Positions 1 through 6,644 are shown, counted from the first letter of the stretch. The stretch is DNA of 6,644 bases from an uncultured Saprospiraceae bacterium (GCA_938002705.1 CALLAG010000395.1:1-6644); one strand, 5' to 3'. Made by a program: numbers and translations. Notes: generated by a model from the sequence alone, not told the origin.

Positions 1-1
1 G

Positions 2-1507
2 GAGTTTGCTCAGTTCTATCTGATGCTTCCAGTAGCTATGATTATAATCTGCATCACTTTCATCCCACTATTCTATAAGATGAAAGTCTATACAGCTTAC
101 GAATTCTTAGAAAATAGATTTGACCTAAAGACGAGATCATTAACCTCGTTTCTATTTCTTGTACAGAGAGGATTGGCTACCGGTATTACAATATATGCCC
201 CATCTATAGTTGTCTCATCAGTGATGGACTGGAACTTACAAGCAACAACTATATGTACTGGAATCATAGCGATAGCTTATACGGTAAGTGGTGGCACTAA
301 GGCGGTACACGTTACACATAGGCATCAGATGGTCGTCATACTCTTGAGCTTATTCGTTATCTTCTTTCTATTACTTAACACCGTTACAGAAACCTATACA
401 TTCTCAGAGAACCTTCTTATAGCTAAAGCCAATGAAAAGTTGAATGTTTTAGACTTTACATTTGACTGGAACGATAGGTATAATATATGGTCATCTATGG
501 CTGCGCTATTTTTATTCCTATCCTATTTTGGTACAGATCAGTCGCAAGTACAGCGGTACATATCTGGTAAGAGCATCAAAGAAAGTCGCTTAGGATTGAT
601 TATGAATGGTATACTTAAGCTACCGCTTCAGTTTTTTATCTTGTTTCTTGGGATTATGGTTTTCCTCTATTATCAGAGTAATGATGCACCCGTCTTCTTT
701 AATGAGAATGTCATCAATCAAGTCAGAGAAAGTGATAACGCTGAAGAACTCAAAGCATTAGAGGACACTTACACACAGCATCTTTCAGTTAGATCTGATG
801 CTAACCAAGCACTTGTAGAAGCACGCAGAGCAAATGATCCTATTGCGATAGCAGCAACGAGTAAGCAAGTCTATGAATTATCAAAAAGAGATGCGTCAAT
901 AAGATCAGAGGTAAAGGCACTCATCACTAAAACCGATAACAAATTAGAAACGAATGATAAAGATTATGTATTTATAAGTTTCATACTCTCTTATCTGCCT
1001 AATGGTCTTATAGGTCTATTGTTAGCTGTTATATTTTTTGCAGCTATGTCCTCCACTTCCTCAGAACTAAATGCATTAGCATCTACCACTACAGTTGATA
1101 TCTACAAACGACTAATCAAGAAAGATGGCTCAGAAACACATTACCTCAAAGCATCTAAAATGTGGACACTGTTCTGGGGTGTAGTTGCAATCCTGTTTGC
1201 CTCCTACGGTAAGTTATTCGAGAACTTAATACAATTTGTCAATATTATAGGATCCGTATTCTATGGTACTATCTTAGGGATATTCTTAGTAGCTTTCTAT
1301 ATAAAGCATGTTAAAGGTAATGCCGTATTCATAGGAGCAGTACTTGCTGAGTCACTTGTTATTGCGGTTTTCTTATTGGATCTGAATGAGATAATCAGTG
1401 TACCATTCTTATGGCTCAACGTGATAGGTGTTGTGGCAGTCATAGTATTCTCCTATATCATACAGAGCTTCTCTAATACTTCTAAGCAAATCATAGAAGT
1501 AACATAG
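2..1507 (+). CDS. Sodium:solute symporter (SSS family), 5'-truncated
   Basis: Inner-membrane Na+-coupled transporter of the SSS (SLC5-like) family; the solute cannot be read from the sequence. The frame is open to the left edge, so the first TM helices are missing and the ATG at 23 is probably internal (EFAQFYL precedes it). Numbering from that Met, hydrophobic segments lie near 1-18, 42-67, 74-90, 103-120, 158-170, 196-217, 314-342, 381-396, 402-427, 433-453 and 460-480. The best family marker is AAMSSTSSELNALASTTT followed by VDIYKR (340-363), the conserved SSS helix whose Ser/Thr residues help bind Na+. SGGTKAV (89-95) and the GTDQSQVQRY segment (170-179) are also typical. A hydrophilic, Glu/Lys/Ala-rich stretch at about 219-313 interrupts the membrane core and looks helical or coiled-coil. 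The gene converges on the SWIM gene and ends at TAG. The family is certain; the substrate is unknown. Confidence 0.93.
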   Translation, partial: EFAQFYLMLPVAMIIICITFIPLFYKMKVYTAYEFLENRFDLKTRSLTSFLFLVQRGLATGITIYAPSIVVSSVMDWNLQATTICTGIIAIAYTVSGGTKAVHVTHRHQMVVILLSLFVIFFLLLNTVTETYTFSENLLIAKANEKLNVLDFTFDWNDRYNIWSSMAALFLFLSYFGTDQSQVQRYISGKSIKESRLGLIMNGILKLPLQFFILFLGIMVFLYYQSNDAPVFFNENVINQVRESDNAEELKALEDTYTQHLSVRSDANQALVEARRANDPIAIAATSKQVYELSKRDASIRSEVKALITKTDNKLETNDKDYVFISFILSYLPNGLIGLLLAVIFFAAMSSTSSELNALASTTTVDIYKRLIKKDGSETHYLKASKMWTLFWGVVAILFASYGKLFENLIQFVNIIGSVFYGTILGIFLVAFYIKHVKGNAVFIGAVLAESLVIAVFLLDLNEIISVPFLWLNVIGVVAVIVFSYIIQSFSNTSKQIIEVT

Positions 1508-1543
1508 TAAAAGCTATCAATAATAGTAAGTAAAACGAACTGC

Positions 1544-1981
1544 TTATAGCTTAGGCTTTATGTCAAGCTCTTTCTTAATTATGTCTCTTATTCGTTTGTC
1601 ACGCTTACATAGAGTCATTATAAGCTGATGGAGGACTAATCTATCACAACTCACTAATTTTGTATTGACTAATGATAGACTTCCTTTAGATATAGGGATA
1701 TCATTCTGGAAGCTACTACGAAGTACAAGAATTACGGCTACTTTATGTTTGCATATTGGGCCAGCAGAATAAGGACAATTACATTGATGGGTGAATATGT
1801 TTGCATCCTTATCCAAAACAATATTTACACTATAGGTAGAACCTCCGATAACAACTGCCGTATAATCGCCATTACCTTGTTCTTCCACTTCTGTTATTAA
1901 GCCAGAATCTATAATAACTCGTGCTCTATTAATTAACTCATCAGATACAAACTCTTCGATATTATAGATTGATATAGACAT
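1544..1981 (-). CDS. Small SWIM zinc-finger domain protein
   Basis: Encodes 145 residues with a SWIM-type zinc finger, CxCx7CxH: Cys67, Cys69, Cys77 and His79 in CNCPYSAGPICKH. As is usual for the family, the finger follows a short beta-rich region ending in a 'GGSTYSVNIVL' strand (46-56). SWIM domains are thought to bind DNA or protein and are often found next to SNF2 ATPases, MuDR-type transposases or as stand-alone proteins; here there is no helicase or transposase domain, only a basic, helical tail (about 105-145) rich in Lys and Arg. No signal peptide or membrane segment is seen, so it is probably cytoplasmic. It starts at ATG 29 bases after the stop of the T9SS-protein gene on the same strand, and I see no promoter of its own, so co-transcription is likely. 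Its stop lies 36 bases from the convergent symporter gene. The domain call is firm; the cellular role is unknown. Confidence 0.85.
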   Translation of the reverse strand: MSISIYNIEEFVSDELINRARVIIDSGLITEVEEQGNGDYTAVVIGGSTYSVNIVLDKDANIFTHQCNCPYSAGPICKHKVAVILVLRSSFQNDIPISKGSLSLVNTKLVSCDRLVLHQLIMTLCKRDKRIRDIIKKELDIKPKL

Positions 1982-2010
1982 AGTAGCGATAAGGTACTAA
2001 ATGTTATAAA

Positions 2011-3537
2011 TTAATCAACAATCAAAAACTTGCCTACACTTTTACTACCGTCATGACTTACAACTTCGTAATAATAAATGCCTGCTACATAATCAGCACT
2101 ATTGATATCATAGTGATTATTGTCAACTATACATGACTTAACGACATTGCCATTAGAATTAATTATAGTAAGTGTCCTGATATTTCTTGACGTAGAACCA
2201 TCTAAGATAAGAGTCGCTACATCAGTTATCGGGTTAGGAAAGACAGAGGATTTAATTATATTTTTATCATTCTCAGATACCGAAGTCGATATACTGAACG
2301 ATGGTAATTCTACAACATAAGAATCTACAGAACGTCCATCTTCTGCACCACTCCAGTCAGAACCGAAAAGAACTCTTGTACCAGTAGGACTTATGACAGC
2401 ATGAGGTTCTCCCCAGTAATCAAACTCTTCCTCATCACTTCTATGATGCCCTATTCTACATACCTTGATATTCCCAGCTTCCGCTTTTGCGATAATTAAT
2501 TCTTGATCTAATAGAGACTGGCCATCTCTATCATAACCTATCATAGAAGCGGCTAACCATCCACCTTCTGTATTCTTATGTGCTAATGCAGATATGTGGG
2601 TACCTGATTGGGGATATTCGTAGCCCTGATCTTGACTGATAACGGGGATACAATCTCCTGTCGTCAAGTCATGAGCGATTACATCCCCCAGGCATCCTCC
2701 GTCAGGACCTTGAGCAAATGCTATTGCAAAATGTGCATCGTTACCGTTAGCCAACTTACCTATACATGAATGCTCTAAGTTAGACTCATTAAGTGATAGT
2801 AATGGACTTCCAGAAGTATCATAGACTTGATTACCATGATAGTACCGTGTGCCACTCGGAGCTACCGAGGGAGCAACAAAATTTGTATTAGCGACATCTA
2901 TTTCAATAAGTTCATCTGTAGATATTCGATATGAATAGCATGTAGCATTATTACATCTAAAGCTAAATACATCATTATCCCACGACATCATTTGTATATC
3001 ATTACCCATAGCTACTGTTCCATTACAAGAAGATATATCCTTAAAATTGACAATGACTACTTTCTGCTGAGTACTAAGGTGATATCTAATCAGATCCCGA
3101 CTTGGTCTTTCTAAATAATAGAAGATATCAGGATCTTGAAAATCCCAAAATATCTGCTCTATATCTGCGGGATTGACATCATCAAGATACCTTATGGATG
3201 CATATGTCATACCATCTAAGAGTAGATGTCTACCTTGTGATTGATCATACAATATCATAAATGACTCATCAGCATTCCATGCTTGTATAGTACTGTACAT
3301 AGGAACTATAACACCATTATCACCAGCATCAGTTATACGTCTTATAGTAGTTCCGAATGAAGGATCTGTTATTGACTCAAGATAATTAGGCTTATCAATA
3401 TCCTGCATAGGATGAGCACTCAGATCATTGACCATAAGTCCTTCTGTCAAGTCTTGGGACTGTAGATTGGTAGTCAATATTGTCATTATCAGTAAGCATA
3501 TTCCAGTATATCTGTAGATCATCATTGTGTATTTCAT
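2011..3537 (-). CDS. Secreted beta-propeller-like protein with T9SS type A sorting domain
   Basis: Encodes 508 residues. Residues 1 to about 28 form a Sec signal peptide (basic start, hydrophobic ICLLIMTILTT, likely cleavage after LQSQ), with no lipobox. The C-terminal 80 or so residues are a T9SS type A sorting domain: FPNPITDVATLIL (433-445), a strand with IINSNGNVV, then YVAGIYYYEVV and GKFLIVD at the end. Such proteins cross the outer membrane by the type IX system and are released or anchored at the surface. The middle (about 50-415) has repeated blade-like units of the TolB/WD40 kind: WNADESFMILY (87-97), APSGTRYYHG (226-235) and SPTGTRVLFGSDW (383-395), suggesting a beta-propeller. Seven or more cysteines may form disulfides. 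The SP-GTR-VLF-SDW segment recalls propellers such as oligogalacturonate-lyase-like proteins, but I cannot identify catalytic residues. It has its own candidate promoter upstream. Secretion route is well supported; function is unassigned. Confidence 0.85.
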   Translation of the reverse strand: MKYTMMIYRYTGICLLIMTILTTNLQSQDLTEGLMVNDLSAHPMQDIDKPNYLESITDPSFGTTIRRITDAGDNGVIVPMYSTIQAWNADESFMILYDQSQGRHLLLDGMTYASIRYLDDVNPADIEQIFWDFQDPDIFYYLERPSRDLIRYHLSTQQKVVIVNFKDISSCNGTVAMGNDIQMMSWDNDVFSFRCNNATCYSYRISTDELIEIDVANTNFVAPSVAPSGTRYYHGNQVYDTSGSPLLSLNESNLEHSCIGKLANGNDAHFAIAFAQGPDGGCLGDVIAHDLTTGDCIPVISQDQGYEYPQSGTHISALAHKNTEGGWLAASMIGYDRDGQSLLDQELIIAKAEAGNIKVCRIGHHRSDEEEFDYWGEPHAVISPTGTRVLFGSDWSGAEDGRSVDSYVVELPSFSISTSVSENDKNIIKSSVFPNPITDVATLILDGSTSRNIRTLTIINSNGNVVKSCIVDNNHYDINSADYVAGIYYYEVVSHDGSKSVGKFLIVD

Positions 3538-3553
3538 ATTATGAATAAGTATA

Positions 3554-3581
3554 CAAATATAACTAACAAATTAGTATTCAA
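3554..3581 (-). promoter_or_regulatory. Candidate Bacteroidota-type promoter for the T9SS-protein gene
   Basis: On the - strand, TTG (3581-3579) is followed after exactly 17 bases by TATATTTG (3561-3554). This matches the Bacteroidota sigma-factor consensus TTG-N17-23-TAnnTTTG. It lies in the 76-base gap between hisIE and the T9SS-protein gene, 16 bases upstream of that ATG, which would give a short leader of about 10 bases. The gap is AT-rich, so a chance match is possible; no transcription data are available here. Confidence 0.55.
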
Positions 3582-3613
3582 TGCTATACATATGACATAT
3601 AAATTACATACGT

Positions 3614-4198
3614 TTATGACCTCTCAGATAGTACTTTCTCTATATCAACCAAGCACATATCCTTAGCCTTAAGCAGAACAAGAAAATGATATAGCAAGTC
3701 AGCTGCTTCGTTCTTGAATAAGTCTTCATTATCATCCATCGCTTCTATCACTAATTCTACTGCTTCCTCTCCTACTTTCTGAGCTACTTTATTGATCCCT
3801 TCACGATATAATTTATTAGTATATGACTTCTGATCATTAGAGTCTATTCGACTTTGGATTGTATTTTCTAATTTATAGATAAAGCCTTTACTTGTCTCTT
3901 CTTTGAAACAAGAACTGCTCCCAGTATGACATGTAGGTCCATTCGGTTTTGCTTTAATTAGGATTGTATCATTGTCACAGTCGATGTACGTTTCAGATAC
4001 AGTAAGAGAATGTCCTGATTCTTCACCTTTAGTCCACAGTCTCTTCTTACTTCTACTATAGAATGTTACTCGACCTTCTGATTGAGTTTTAAGCATTGCC
4101 TCCTCATTCATATACCCCAACATTAGGACTTGATCAGTCAGATAATGCTGAATTATTACAGGTACGAGACCATCACTCTTACTAAAATCTACTTCCAT
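3614..4198 (-). CDS. hisIE: Bifunctional phosphoribosyl-AMP cyclohydrolase / phosphoribosyl-ATP pyrophosphatase (HisIE)
   Basis: A fused cytoplasmic enzyme (194 residues, usual for the fusion) for two early steps of histidine synthesis: the HisE part hydrolyses PR-ATP to PR-AMP and the HisI part opens the adenine ring to give ProFAR. The HisI domain (about 1-105) shows MLGYMNEEA (26-34), TFYSRS (45-50), LWTKGEESGH (54-63) and the metal-binding DCDND (73-77, with Cys74), followed by Cys90 and Cys97, which match the zinc ligands of the family. The HisE domain (about 106-194) shows SYTNKLYREG (125-134), the helix KVGEEAVELVIEA (141-153) and NEAADLLYHFLVLL (163-176), whose Glu and Asp residues bind Mg2+. 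Its ATG lies inside the end of hisF with a 10-base overlap in another frame, implying translational coupling. It is the last his gene; no clear terminator hairpin follows. No key residue is missing. Confidence 0.97.
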   Translation of the reverse strand: MEVDFSKSDGLVPVIIQHYLTDQVLMLGYMNEEAMLKTQSEGRVTFYSRSKKRLWTKGEESGHSLTVSETYIDCDNDTILIKAKPNGPTCHTGSSSCFKEETSKGFIYKLENTIQSRIDSNDQKSYTNKLYREGINKVAQKVGEEAVELVIEAMDDNEDLFKNEAADLLYHFLVLLKAKDMCLVDIEKVLSERS

Positions 4199-4947
4199 CT
4201 CACCGATATTTTATTATTATATAAATATTGTTTTAAATCTGGGATCGCTATATCTTGATAGTGGAATATACTCGCAGCTAAGGCTCCAGTTGCTTCTGTT
4301 TGTTCAAATACTTCCTTAAAGTGATGTAAGGTTCCAGCACCACCAGAAGCTATGACAGGTAGATTTACTGCAGAAGATACTTGAGCAGTTAAGTCTATCT
4401 CGAATCCGCTCTTTGTGCCATCACTGTCCATAGACGTAAGTAATAGTTCTCCCGCTCCTAATGTCTCCACTCGCTTAGCCCAGTCTATCACCTTAAGTGC
4501 CGTTTTAGTTTGTCCACCACTTACATATACAATCCATTCTCCTCCTACATACTTAGCATCTATAGCAACGATGATGCACTGACTTCCAAAATTATCGGCA
4601 AGCTCAGAAATTAATTCTGGCTTATATACTGCTGCAGAATTGATACTTACCTTATCTGCGCCTGCATGCAGCACCAAGGAAACATCCTCATTGGACTTGA
4701 TACCACCTCCTACTGCAAATGGGATATTGATATTCTTAGAAATCTGCTTGACCAACTCAGTCAGTGTACTTCTGTTATCAGAGGTAGCAGTGATATCTAA
4801 AAATACGAGTTCGTCAGCCCCTTCTTCTACGTACCTTATAGCTAATTCTACAGGATCTCCGGCATCTCTTATATCCTGAAAATTTATCCCTTTGACAGTT
4901 CTTCCGTCCTTGATATCTAAGCAAGGAATAATTCTTTTTTTCAACAT
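4189..4947 (-). CDS. hisF: Imidazole glycerol phosphate synthase, cyclase subunit HisF
   Basis: A (beta/alpha)8-barrel, 252 residues, full length. With HisH it turns PRFAR plus ammonia into imidazole glycerol phosphate and AICAR, the latter feeding purine synthesis. The start is the standard one: MLKKRIIPCLDIKDGR, with catalytic Asp11, then VKGINF with Lys19. Asp130 in IIVAIDAK is the second catalytic Asp. The two phosphate-binding halves are visible as AVGGGIKS (78-85) and IASGGAG (199-205), together with TSMDSDGTKSG (171-181), showing the half-barrel duplication shared with HisA. It begins 51 bases after hisA, the only gap in this his cluster, and overlaps hisIE by 10 bases. An A-rich stretch (AAAAAG) precedes the ATG, with no strong Shine-Dalgarno sequence, as is common in Bacteroidota. 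Nothing suggests damage. Confidence 0.98.
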   Translation of the reverse strand: MLKKRIIPCLDIKDGRTVKGINFQDIRDAGDPVELAIRYVEEGADELVFLDITATSDNRSTLTELVKQISKNINIPFAVGGGIKSNEDVSLVLHAGADKVSINSAAVYKPELISELADNFGSQCIIVAIDAKYVGGEWIVYVSGGQTKTALKVIDWAKRVETLGAGELLLTSMDSDGTKSGFEIDLTAQVSSAVNLPVIASGGAGTLHHFKEVFEQTEATGALAASIFHYQDIAIPDLKQYLYNNKISVRWK

Positions 4948-4974
4948 AATACTTTTTGAATTTTGTAATACAGA

Positions 4975-4984
4975 GGAATATTCC
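4975..4984. repeat. 10-base palindrome GGAATATTCC in the hisA-hisF gap
   Basis: A perfect 10-base palindrome in the only intergenic gap of this his cluster, about 28 bases upstream of hisF. It could be a protein-binding half-site pair, but no known operator is recognised and nothing else in the gap resembles a promoter or terminator. Confidence 0.25.
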
Positions 4985-4998
4985 CTTATTAATTATAG

Positions 4999-5718
4999 TT
5001 ATGAAAGTACAAATGTTGACAGCTGTCTTAATGATATTTTATTTTCATAAATAGCCTTACCGATAATGACACCTTCACATCCTATACCTTTTAATTTGTG
5101 AATATCGTCCATTGTTGATACCCCACCGCTTGCAATAAGCTTAACATTAGACTGATTAATTATGGATTCATACAGATCTGATGAAGTACCTTGCAGCATA
5201 CCGTCTTTAGCAATGTCAGTACATATTACGTATTTCACACCTTGTCTTTCGTAGTTAGTAATAAAGTCTATAATATCTATATCTGTAGTATCTATCCATC
5301 CTGATGTAGCTATTTTACCATTGCGACAATCAGCACCTAAAATGATCCTATCACTTCCATACTTGCTTACCCAAGTTATAAATACATCAGGATTTATCGC
5401 TGCAATACTTCCAACTGTAATCTGATGAGCACCACTATTTATGGCAATAGAAATATCACTTTCAGATTTAATACCTCCACCAAAATCAACAATAAGGTCA
5501 GTACCCTTACATATGCTTTCTAAGGTTTTATAATTGACAATTTTATGAGTTTTAGCACCATCCAAATCTACTAAGTGTAAGTATCTTATTCCACAATCTT
5601 CGAAATACTTAGCTACAGAGAGAGGATCTTCACTATATATTTTTTTTGTGCTATAATCACCTTTGGTTAGTCTCACACACTTACCATCTATAATGTCTAT
5701 GGCTGGTATAATTCTCAT
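4999..5718 (-). CDS. hisA: ProFAR isomerase HisA
   Basis: Phosphoribosylformimino-5-aminoimidazole carboxamide ribotide isomerase, a cytoplasmic (beta/alpha)8-barrel of 239 residues that carries out the Amadori rearrangement of ProFAR to PRFAR, the substrate of HisF-HisH. It opens with MRIIPAIDIIDGKCVRLTKGD, with catalytic Asp8. The second catalytic Asp is Asp130 in ILGAD. Other family marks are HLVDLDGA (48-55), FGGGIKS (79-85), SGWID (139-143), CTDIAKDGML (166-175) and ASGGVS (196-201). The sequence is clearly HisA, not HisF: HisF has CLDIKDGR and TSMDSDGT at the matching places. Its ATG overlaps the hisH stop as ATGA, implying coupled translation. A near-perfect inverted repeat lies 2-22 bases upstream of the start, within the hisH coding sequence. 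Full length and intact. Confidence 0.97.
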   Translation of the reverse strand: MRIIPAIDIIDGKCVRLTKGDYSTKKIYSEDPLSVAKYFEDCGIRYLHLVDLDGAKTHKIVNYKTLESICKGTDLIVDFGGGIKSESDISIAINSGAHQITVGSIAAINPDVFITWVSKYGSDRIILGADCRNGKIATSGWIDTTDIDIIDFITNYERQGVKYVICTDIAKDGMLQGTSSDLYESIINQSNVKLIASGGVSTMDDIHKLKGIGCEGVIIGKAIYENKISLRQLSTFVLS

Positions 5719-6293
5719 ATTTCTAAAAAGTTTTTTAGAATCTGCTGCCCCACTGAGGCAGATTTTTCTGGATGAAATTGGGCAGCAAAGAAATTATCTT
5801 TGCCCAATGCAGCACTGAACGGATGTATATAATCACAAGTCGCAATTGTATCACAACTGAGATCAGCAAAGAAACTATGCACATAATAAACATCATCATC
5901 TACTCCAATAGAATTAAATAATAGACCTTCCACTTGCACAAAATCATTCCACCCCATATGGGGTACTTTTAATTTTGGTGGAAATAATCTAACCTTAGTG
6001 TCAAATACACCTAAGCATTCTGTATCTCCCTCTTCACTATGCTTACACAGCAATTGTAAGCCCAGACAAATACCCAAAAAAGGATTCCGAAGTCCAACGA
6101 TAGTTTTATCTAAATTTTTAGACCGTAGATAATTCATAGCTGAACTGGCTTCTCCTACTCCAGGTAGTATCACCTTATCTGCATTTTGGATAGTAGCTAT
6201 ATCATCAGTGACAATACTCTCATAACCCAAGCTATTAATGGCATTACTTACAGATAAGATATTGCCGGCATTATAATTAATTATAGCTATCAT
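5715..6293 (-). CDS. hisH: Imidazole glycerol phosphate synthase, glutamine amidotransferase subunit HisH
   Basis: A class I (triad) glutaminase of 192 residues that hydrolyses glutamine and passes ammonia through the HisF barrel. The catalytic triad is Cys76 in LGICLGLQLL, His174 in AQFHPEKS and Glu176. The oxyanion strand PGVG (44-47), the N-terminal INYNAGN (5-11), PHMGWN (111-116) and YYVHSF (126-131) are all present as in the family. Its ATG overlaps the hisB stop (ATGA), and AAAAGG lies 6 bases before the ATG (- strand, 6305-6300), a better ribosome-binding candidate than those of its neighbours. Its own stop overlaps hisA. Gene order hisB-hisH-hisA-hisF matches many Bacteroidota and other bacteria, placing both synthase subunits in one transcript. 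Full length, no missing residue. Confidence 0.97.
   Translation of the reverse strand: MIAIINYNAGNILSVSNAINSLGYESIVTDDIATIQNADKVILPGVGEASSAMNYLRSKNLDKTIVGLRNPFLGICLGLQLLCKHSEEGDTECLGVFDTKVRLFPPKLKVPHMGWNDFVQVEGLLFNSIGVDDDVYYVHSFFADLSCDTIATCDYIHPFSAALGKDNFFAAQFHPEKSASVGQQILKNFLEI
5721..5740 (-). repeat. Near-perfect 20-base inverted repeat before hisA
   Basis: On the - strand, TTCTAAAAA and TTTTTAGAA form perfect 9-base arms around a 2-base centre, ending 2 bases before the hisA ATG and inside the last codons of hisH (LKNFLE). As RNA it could fold to about seven pairs with a six-base loop over the hisA ribosome-binding region, but only one pair is G-C. It may simply reflect AT-rich coding sequence. 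Confidence 0.4.
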
Positions 6294-6644
6294 AATATGC
6301 CTTTTGTACTTGGTATAGAATAATCACCCGTCTTACTTATTGACATTTTTAGCGCCTTTGCAAATGCCTTAAATATAGATTCAATTTTGTGATGTTCATT
6401 TGTACCTTCCGCTTTTATATTTAGATTGCATCTTGCAGAATCACTGAATGATTTAAAAAAATGATAAAACATCTCTGTAGGAACATCACCTATTTTCTCT
6501 CGGAAAAAATCAGCTTCCCATACTAACCATGGCCTTCCACCAAAATCTATAGCTACTTGTGCCAGACAATCATCCATAGGCAATAGAAAGCCATATCTCT
6601 GTATTCCCTTCTTAGTTCCTAATGCCTTACTAAAAGCATCTCCT
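6290..6644 (-). CDS. hisB: Imidazoleglycerol-phosphate dehydratase HisB, 3' part only
   Basis: The C-terminal 117 residues of the dehydratase that turns imidazole glycerol phosphate into imidazole acetol phosphate. The frame is open to the right edge: GDAFSKALGTKKGIQRYG precedes LPMDDCLAQVAIDFGGRPWL, all typical of the family. The second metal-binding motif, EHHKIES with His84, His85 and Glu88 of the visible part, is intact, followed by FKAFAKAL. A TTG at 6583 is an internal Leu codon, not a start. Whether the missing N-terminus carries a histidinol-phosphatase domain (as in bifunctional HisB proteins) cannot be decided here. It ends in TGA overlapping the hisH ATG. Confidence 0.96.
   Translation of the reverse strand, partial: GDAFSKALGTKKGIQRYGFLLPMDDCLAQVAIDFGGRPWLVWEADFFREKIGDVPTEMFYHFFKSFSDSARCNLNIKAEGTNEHHKIESIFKAFAKALKMSISKTGDYSIPSTKGIL

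Larger units (their letters stand above)
3614..6644 (-). other. his operon segment hisB-hisH-hisA-hisF-hisIE
   Basis: Five histidine genes in one direction with 4-base overlaps at hisB/hisH and hisH/hisA, a 51-base gap at hisA-hisF and a 10-base overlap at hisF/hisIE. They very probably form one transcript that starts beyond the right edge, where hisG, hisD and hisC would be expected by analogy with other Bacteroidota. No attenuator or leader peptide falls in the window. Operon membership is inferred from spacing; the end of the transcript after hisIE is not marked by a visible hairpin. Confidence 0.9.

Noticed and set aside
23..25. ATG as the true start of the symporter
   Set aside because: The frame is open upstream and the protein would lack the first helices of the SSS fold; the gene is cut by the window edge.
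1511..1552. Inverted repeat AAGCTAT / ATAGCTT between the convergent genes, as a bidirectional terminator
   Set aside because: The arms are only 7 bases with a 28-base spacer and no T-tract follows, so it is too weak to call.
2120..2320. A 66-codon open frame on the + strand
   Set aside because: It lies antisense inside the T9SS sorting-domain region of a well-supported gene, and its translation resembles no family I know.
4640..4879. A 79-codon open frame on the + strand
   Set aside because: It is antisense to the conserved core of hisF; its Ser/Leu/Pro-rich translation is typical of a shadow frame.
4189..5718. Similarity between hisA and hisF products as a possible recent duplication
   Set aside because: This is the well-known ancient homology of the two barrels; each has its own diagnostic motifs.
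6272..6285. 14-base palindrome TATAATTAATTATA near the start of hisH
   Set aside because: It is made only of A and T and encodes the conserved INYN motif of HisH, so coding constraint plus base composition explains it.
6581..6583. TTG as a possible start codon for the hisB fragment
   Set aside because: The frame stays open to the right edge and the upstream residues (GDAFSKALGTKKGIQRYG) match the HisB family, so the TTG is an internal Leu codon.

Overview
The window is AT-rich chromosomal DNA that most likely comes from a member of the Bacteroidota, in the broad Flavobacteriia/Saprospiria/Cytophagia range. The evidence is a secreted protein with a type IX secretion (T9SS) C-terminal sorting domain, a fused hisIE gene inside a compact his operon, a sodium:solute symporter with a long hydrophilic insert, and a promoter-like match to the Bacteroidota consensus TTG-N17-TAnnTTTG. 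I cannot place it to genus.

Layout. A 5'-truncated sodium:solute symporter gene runs on the + strand from the left edge to 1507. Everything else is on the - strand. Read in the direction of transcription (right to left), the order is hisB (cut by the right edge), hisH, hisA, hisF, hisIE, a T9SS-sorted beta-propeller-like protein, and a small SWIM zinc-finger protein. The symporter and SWIM genes converge with 36 bases between their stop codons. No gap exceeds 80 bases, so no long non-coding stretch needs explaining. I saw no tRNA, rRNA, CRISPR array, insertion sequence or prophage part.

How the genes work together. HisB, HisH, HisA, HisF and HisIE cover the middle of histidine biosynthesis. 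HisIE hydrolyses PR-ATP to PR-AMP and opens its ring. HisA isomerises ProFAR to PRFAR. HisH and HisF form the glutamine-dependent synthase that makes imidazole glycerol phosphate, and HisB dehydrates that product. The junctions hisB/hisH and hisH/hisA are 4-base ATGA overlaps, and hisF/hisIE overlap by 10 bases. Only hisA-hisF has a gap (51 bases). The key catalytic residues I looked for are present, so the pathway genes look intact. The two genes after hisIE have no obvious link to histidine; a promoter-like sequence in the 76-base gap after hisIE suggests they form their own unit.

I looked for an undescribed system and did not find one. This is mostly ordinary housekeeping sequence. The parts worth a second look are the symporter insert, the unassigned T9SS propeller protein, the orphan SWIM protein and a near-perfect inverted repeat over the hisA translation start region.
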